A stretch of DNA of 7,521 nt from Verrucomicrobiota bacterium (GTDB lineage Bacteria; Verrucomicrobiota; Verrucomicrobiia; Chthoniobacterales; Terrimicrobiaceae): NCBI GenBank assembly GCA_026398285.1, contig JAPLTI010000208.1:1-7521 (forward strand), read 5' to 3'. The position numbers were made by a program, and so were the translations under genes. Of the stretch, positions 6,373 to 7,521 are shown piece by piece. Position 1 is the stretch's first letter, and each line of letters starts with the position of its first letter. The notes below the pieces were generated by a model that did not search any database, had not been told where the DNA came from, and saw only the letters and a list, made by a program, of their open reading frames with translations.

Positions 6373-7479
6373 TCAAATGTGAAAGTGCTCTACGCGGCGC
6401 CCAATGCCGGTGAGAATTTCCCAAGAGATCGTCCCAGCCTGACTGGCTAGTTCCGAGACATCGATTTTCTCGACACCATCACAGCCGATCAGCGTGACCT
6501 CATCACCCAGCTCCACTCCTCGAACTTGGGAAACATCCACCACAATCTGGTCCATAGTCACCCGCCCTAACACGGCGCAGCGGATTCCATGCACCAGCAC
6601 ACACGCGCCTCGGCCCGAAACCTGCCTCGGAAAGCCATCAGCATATCCCACGGCCACCAATGCCGTGCGAATCGGTTTTTCAGCAATAAAAGAACGCCCG
6701 TAGCTGACGCTCGCACCCACCGGCAAATCGCGCAACAGAACCACGCGCGACTTCCAGGAAAGCACAGGCTCGATCTGGCTGGAGTATTCCGGCAAAGGAG
6801 AAATGCCGTAGAGAATGAGACCCGGCCTCACCAAGTCGAGCCGGTGCTCCGGCCGTGTGAGGACACCAGCGCTGTTGAGCACATGGAATTTGGCTCCGCC
6901 CGCCAAGCCCCGCAGCTCCGCCGTGAGGACATCAAATCCCCGCAACTGCTCCCGCGTGAAAACCTCGTCCTCATCTGCCGAGGGCAGATGCGTCGAAATG
7001 CTGTGTAAAAAAACCCCCTTCATCCCAAGCACGCGGTGCACCTCCTCCACGGCGGATCCAGCCGCACAACCCGCGCGACCCATTCCCGTGTCGATCTTGA
7101 AATTCACACTCACATCGCCATGGCGCGAGTAGGCAAATGCCTCGTCGGCGCTGGACACCGTGACGATATACCCGCTCCGCACCGCAGTCTCATACTCGGC
7201 AGGCAAGCAGGGGCTGAGCAGCATGTCCGAGCGTCCGGTGGCAGCAGAGGAAACCTCTACCGCCTCCTTGATTTTTGCCACACCGAAGACCTCGGTGTCA
7301 TCAGCAAGAGCCCTGACGATATCAGCGACTCCATGCCCGTAACCATTGGCTTTCACCACCGCTAAAATCCCAGGCCCCGGGCCAATCCGACGCCTTACGA
7401 AAGCGAGATTCCGCCTCAATGCGCCGAGGTCTATTTCAACCCAAGTGCGAAGATGGTCAGGAACTGGAAGTGCGGGCAT
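6373..7479 (-). CDS. alr: Alanine racemase
   Basis: Alr is a PLP enzyme of the cytoplasm that interconverts L- and D-alanine, feeding D-alanine into peptidoglycan precursors. The 368-residue length is normal. VEIDLGALRRNL (14-25) starts the barrel. The PLP lysine is K43 in AVVKANGYGHG (40-50), with Y47 after it. KIDTGMGRAG (128-137), H164 in STHLPSADE, and R218 in RPGLILYG (218-225; the arginine that contacts the pyridine nitrogen) follow. The C-terminal domain supplies the catalytic tyrosine Y260 in VSYGRSF, then VGYADGFPR (277-285) and GRVTMDQ (305-311). The late TISYE motif reads TISWE here (350-354), putting Trp where G. stearothermophilus has Tyr354. The ATG at 7479 is the only usable start before the conserved barrel. 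It has no Shine-Dalgarno sequence and lies 13 bases after a tRNA 3' end. Confidence 0.98.
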   Translation of the reverse strand: MPALPVPDHLRTWVEIDLGALRRNLAFVRRRIGPGPGILAVVKANGYGHGVADIVRALADDTEVFGVAKIKEAVEVSSAATGRSDMLLSPCLPAEYETAVRSGYIVTVSSADEAFAYSRHGDVSVNFKIDTGMGRAGCAAGSAVEEVHRVLGMKGVFLHSISTHLPSADEDEVFTREQLRGFDVLTAELRGLAGGAKFHVLNSAGVLTRPEHRLDLVRPGLILYGISPLPEYSSQIEPVLSWKSRVVLLRDLPVGASVSYGRSFIAEKPIRTALVAVGYADGFPRQVSGRGACVLVHGIRCAVLGRVTMDQIVVDVSQVRGVELGDEVTLIGCDGVEKIDVSELASQAGTISWEILTGIGRRVEHFHI

Positions 7480-7492
7480 ATAGAAAATGAAG

Positions 7493-7521
7493 TGGAGGTA
7501 AGGGGATTCGAACCCCTGGCC
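7493..7521 (-). tRNA. tRNA, 3' portion only (5' part outside window)
   Basis: On the minus strand the last 29 bases fold as the 3' end of a tRNA. The T-arm has a 5-bp stem AGGGG/CCCCT (7513-7517 with 7501-7505) around the canonical loop TTCGAAT (7506-7512). A 7-base acceptor strand, TACCTCC (7494-7500), and discriminator A (7493) follow. The next bases are CT, so CCA is not encoded and must be added after transcription. The anticodon is outside the window and the isotype cannot be read. An acceptor beginning GGAGGTA with discriminator A would suit a tyrosine tRNA, but this is only a guess. It is probably co-transcribed with alr. Confidence 0.88.

Noticed and set aside
7494..7500. tRNA acceptor strand ACCTCC resembles the 16S rRNA anti-Shine-Dalgarno end
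   Set aside because: The match is explained by the acceptor stem, and the T-arm beside it fits a tRNA exactly; no rRNA sequence is present.
1..7521. A hidden new defence, mobile or biosynthetic system
   Set aside because: Every gene except the TPR and DUF4870 proteins is a well-known housekeeping enzyme with intact motifs; no integrase, transposase, nuclease pair or unusual cluster is visible.

Overview
The window is a GC-rich bacterial chromosome segment that carries housekeeping genes almost edge to edge. The DUF4870 gene, the long secreted tetratricopeptide-repeat (TPR) protein, the classical ThyA/FolA pair and a tRNA without an encoded CCA would fit Verrucomicrobiota or another PVC-type lineage. 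This is a guess from gene content and style; no marker in the window settles it.

Layout, left to right. (1) The 3' end of mutS on the + strand stops at 328. (2) A 421-bp convergent gap (329-749) is mostly two tandem copies of a composite, hairpin-rich, non-coding repeat, and the second copy ends against the folA stop codon. (3) A tightly packed minus-strand block, read from right to left, holds a secreted 1039-residue TPR protein (5834 to 2715), nth (endonuclease III), thyA (thymidylate synthase) and folA (dihydrofolate reductase). The gaps are 9, 18 and 3 bases, so it is very likely one transcript. (4) A 108-bp divergent spacer precedes a small + strand DUF4870 membrane protein (5943-6344). 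(5) alr (alanine racemase) lies on the minus strand, convergent with DUF4870. (6) The 3' third of a minus-strand tRNA gene lies 13 bases upstream of alr and is cut by the window end.

How the genes fit together. ThyA makes dTMP from dUMP and releases dihydrofolate, which FolA reduces back to tetrahydrofolate, so the two form the usual dTMP/folate cycle. Nth (base excision repair) and MutS (mismatch repair) are DNA maintenance enzymes. Alr supplies D-alanine for peptidoglycan. The TPR protein at the head of the nth-thyA-folA run has no obvious link to nucleotide metabolism; its signal peptide places it outside the cytoplasm.

I found no mobile-element gene, CRISPR array, toxin-antitoxin pair, phage gene or clearly new system. 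The points most worth a second look are the tandem intergenic repeat, the TPR protein's position in the operon, the tRNA-alr junction with no visible ribosome binding site, and small active-site or C-terminal peculiarities in Alr and MutS. All enzyme genes look intact, with their key residues present.
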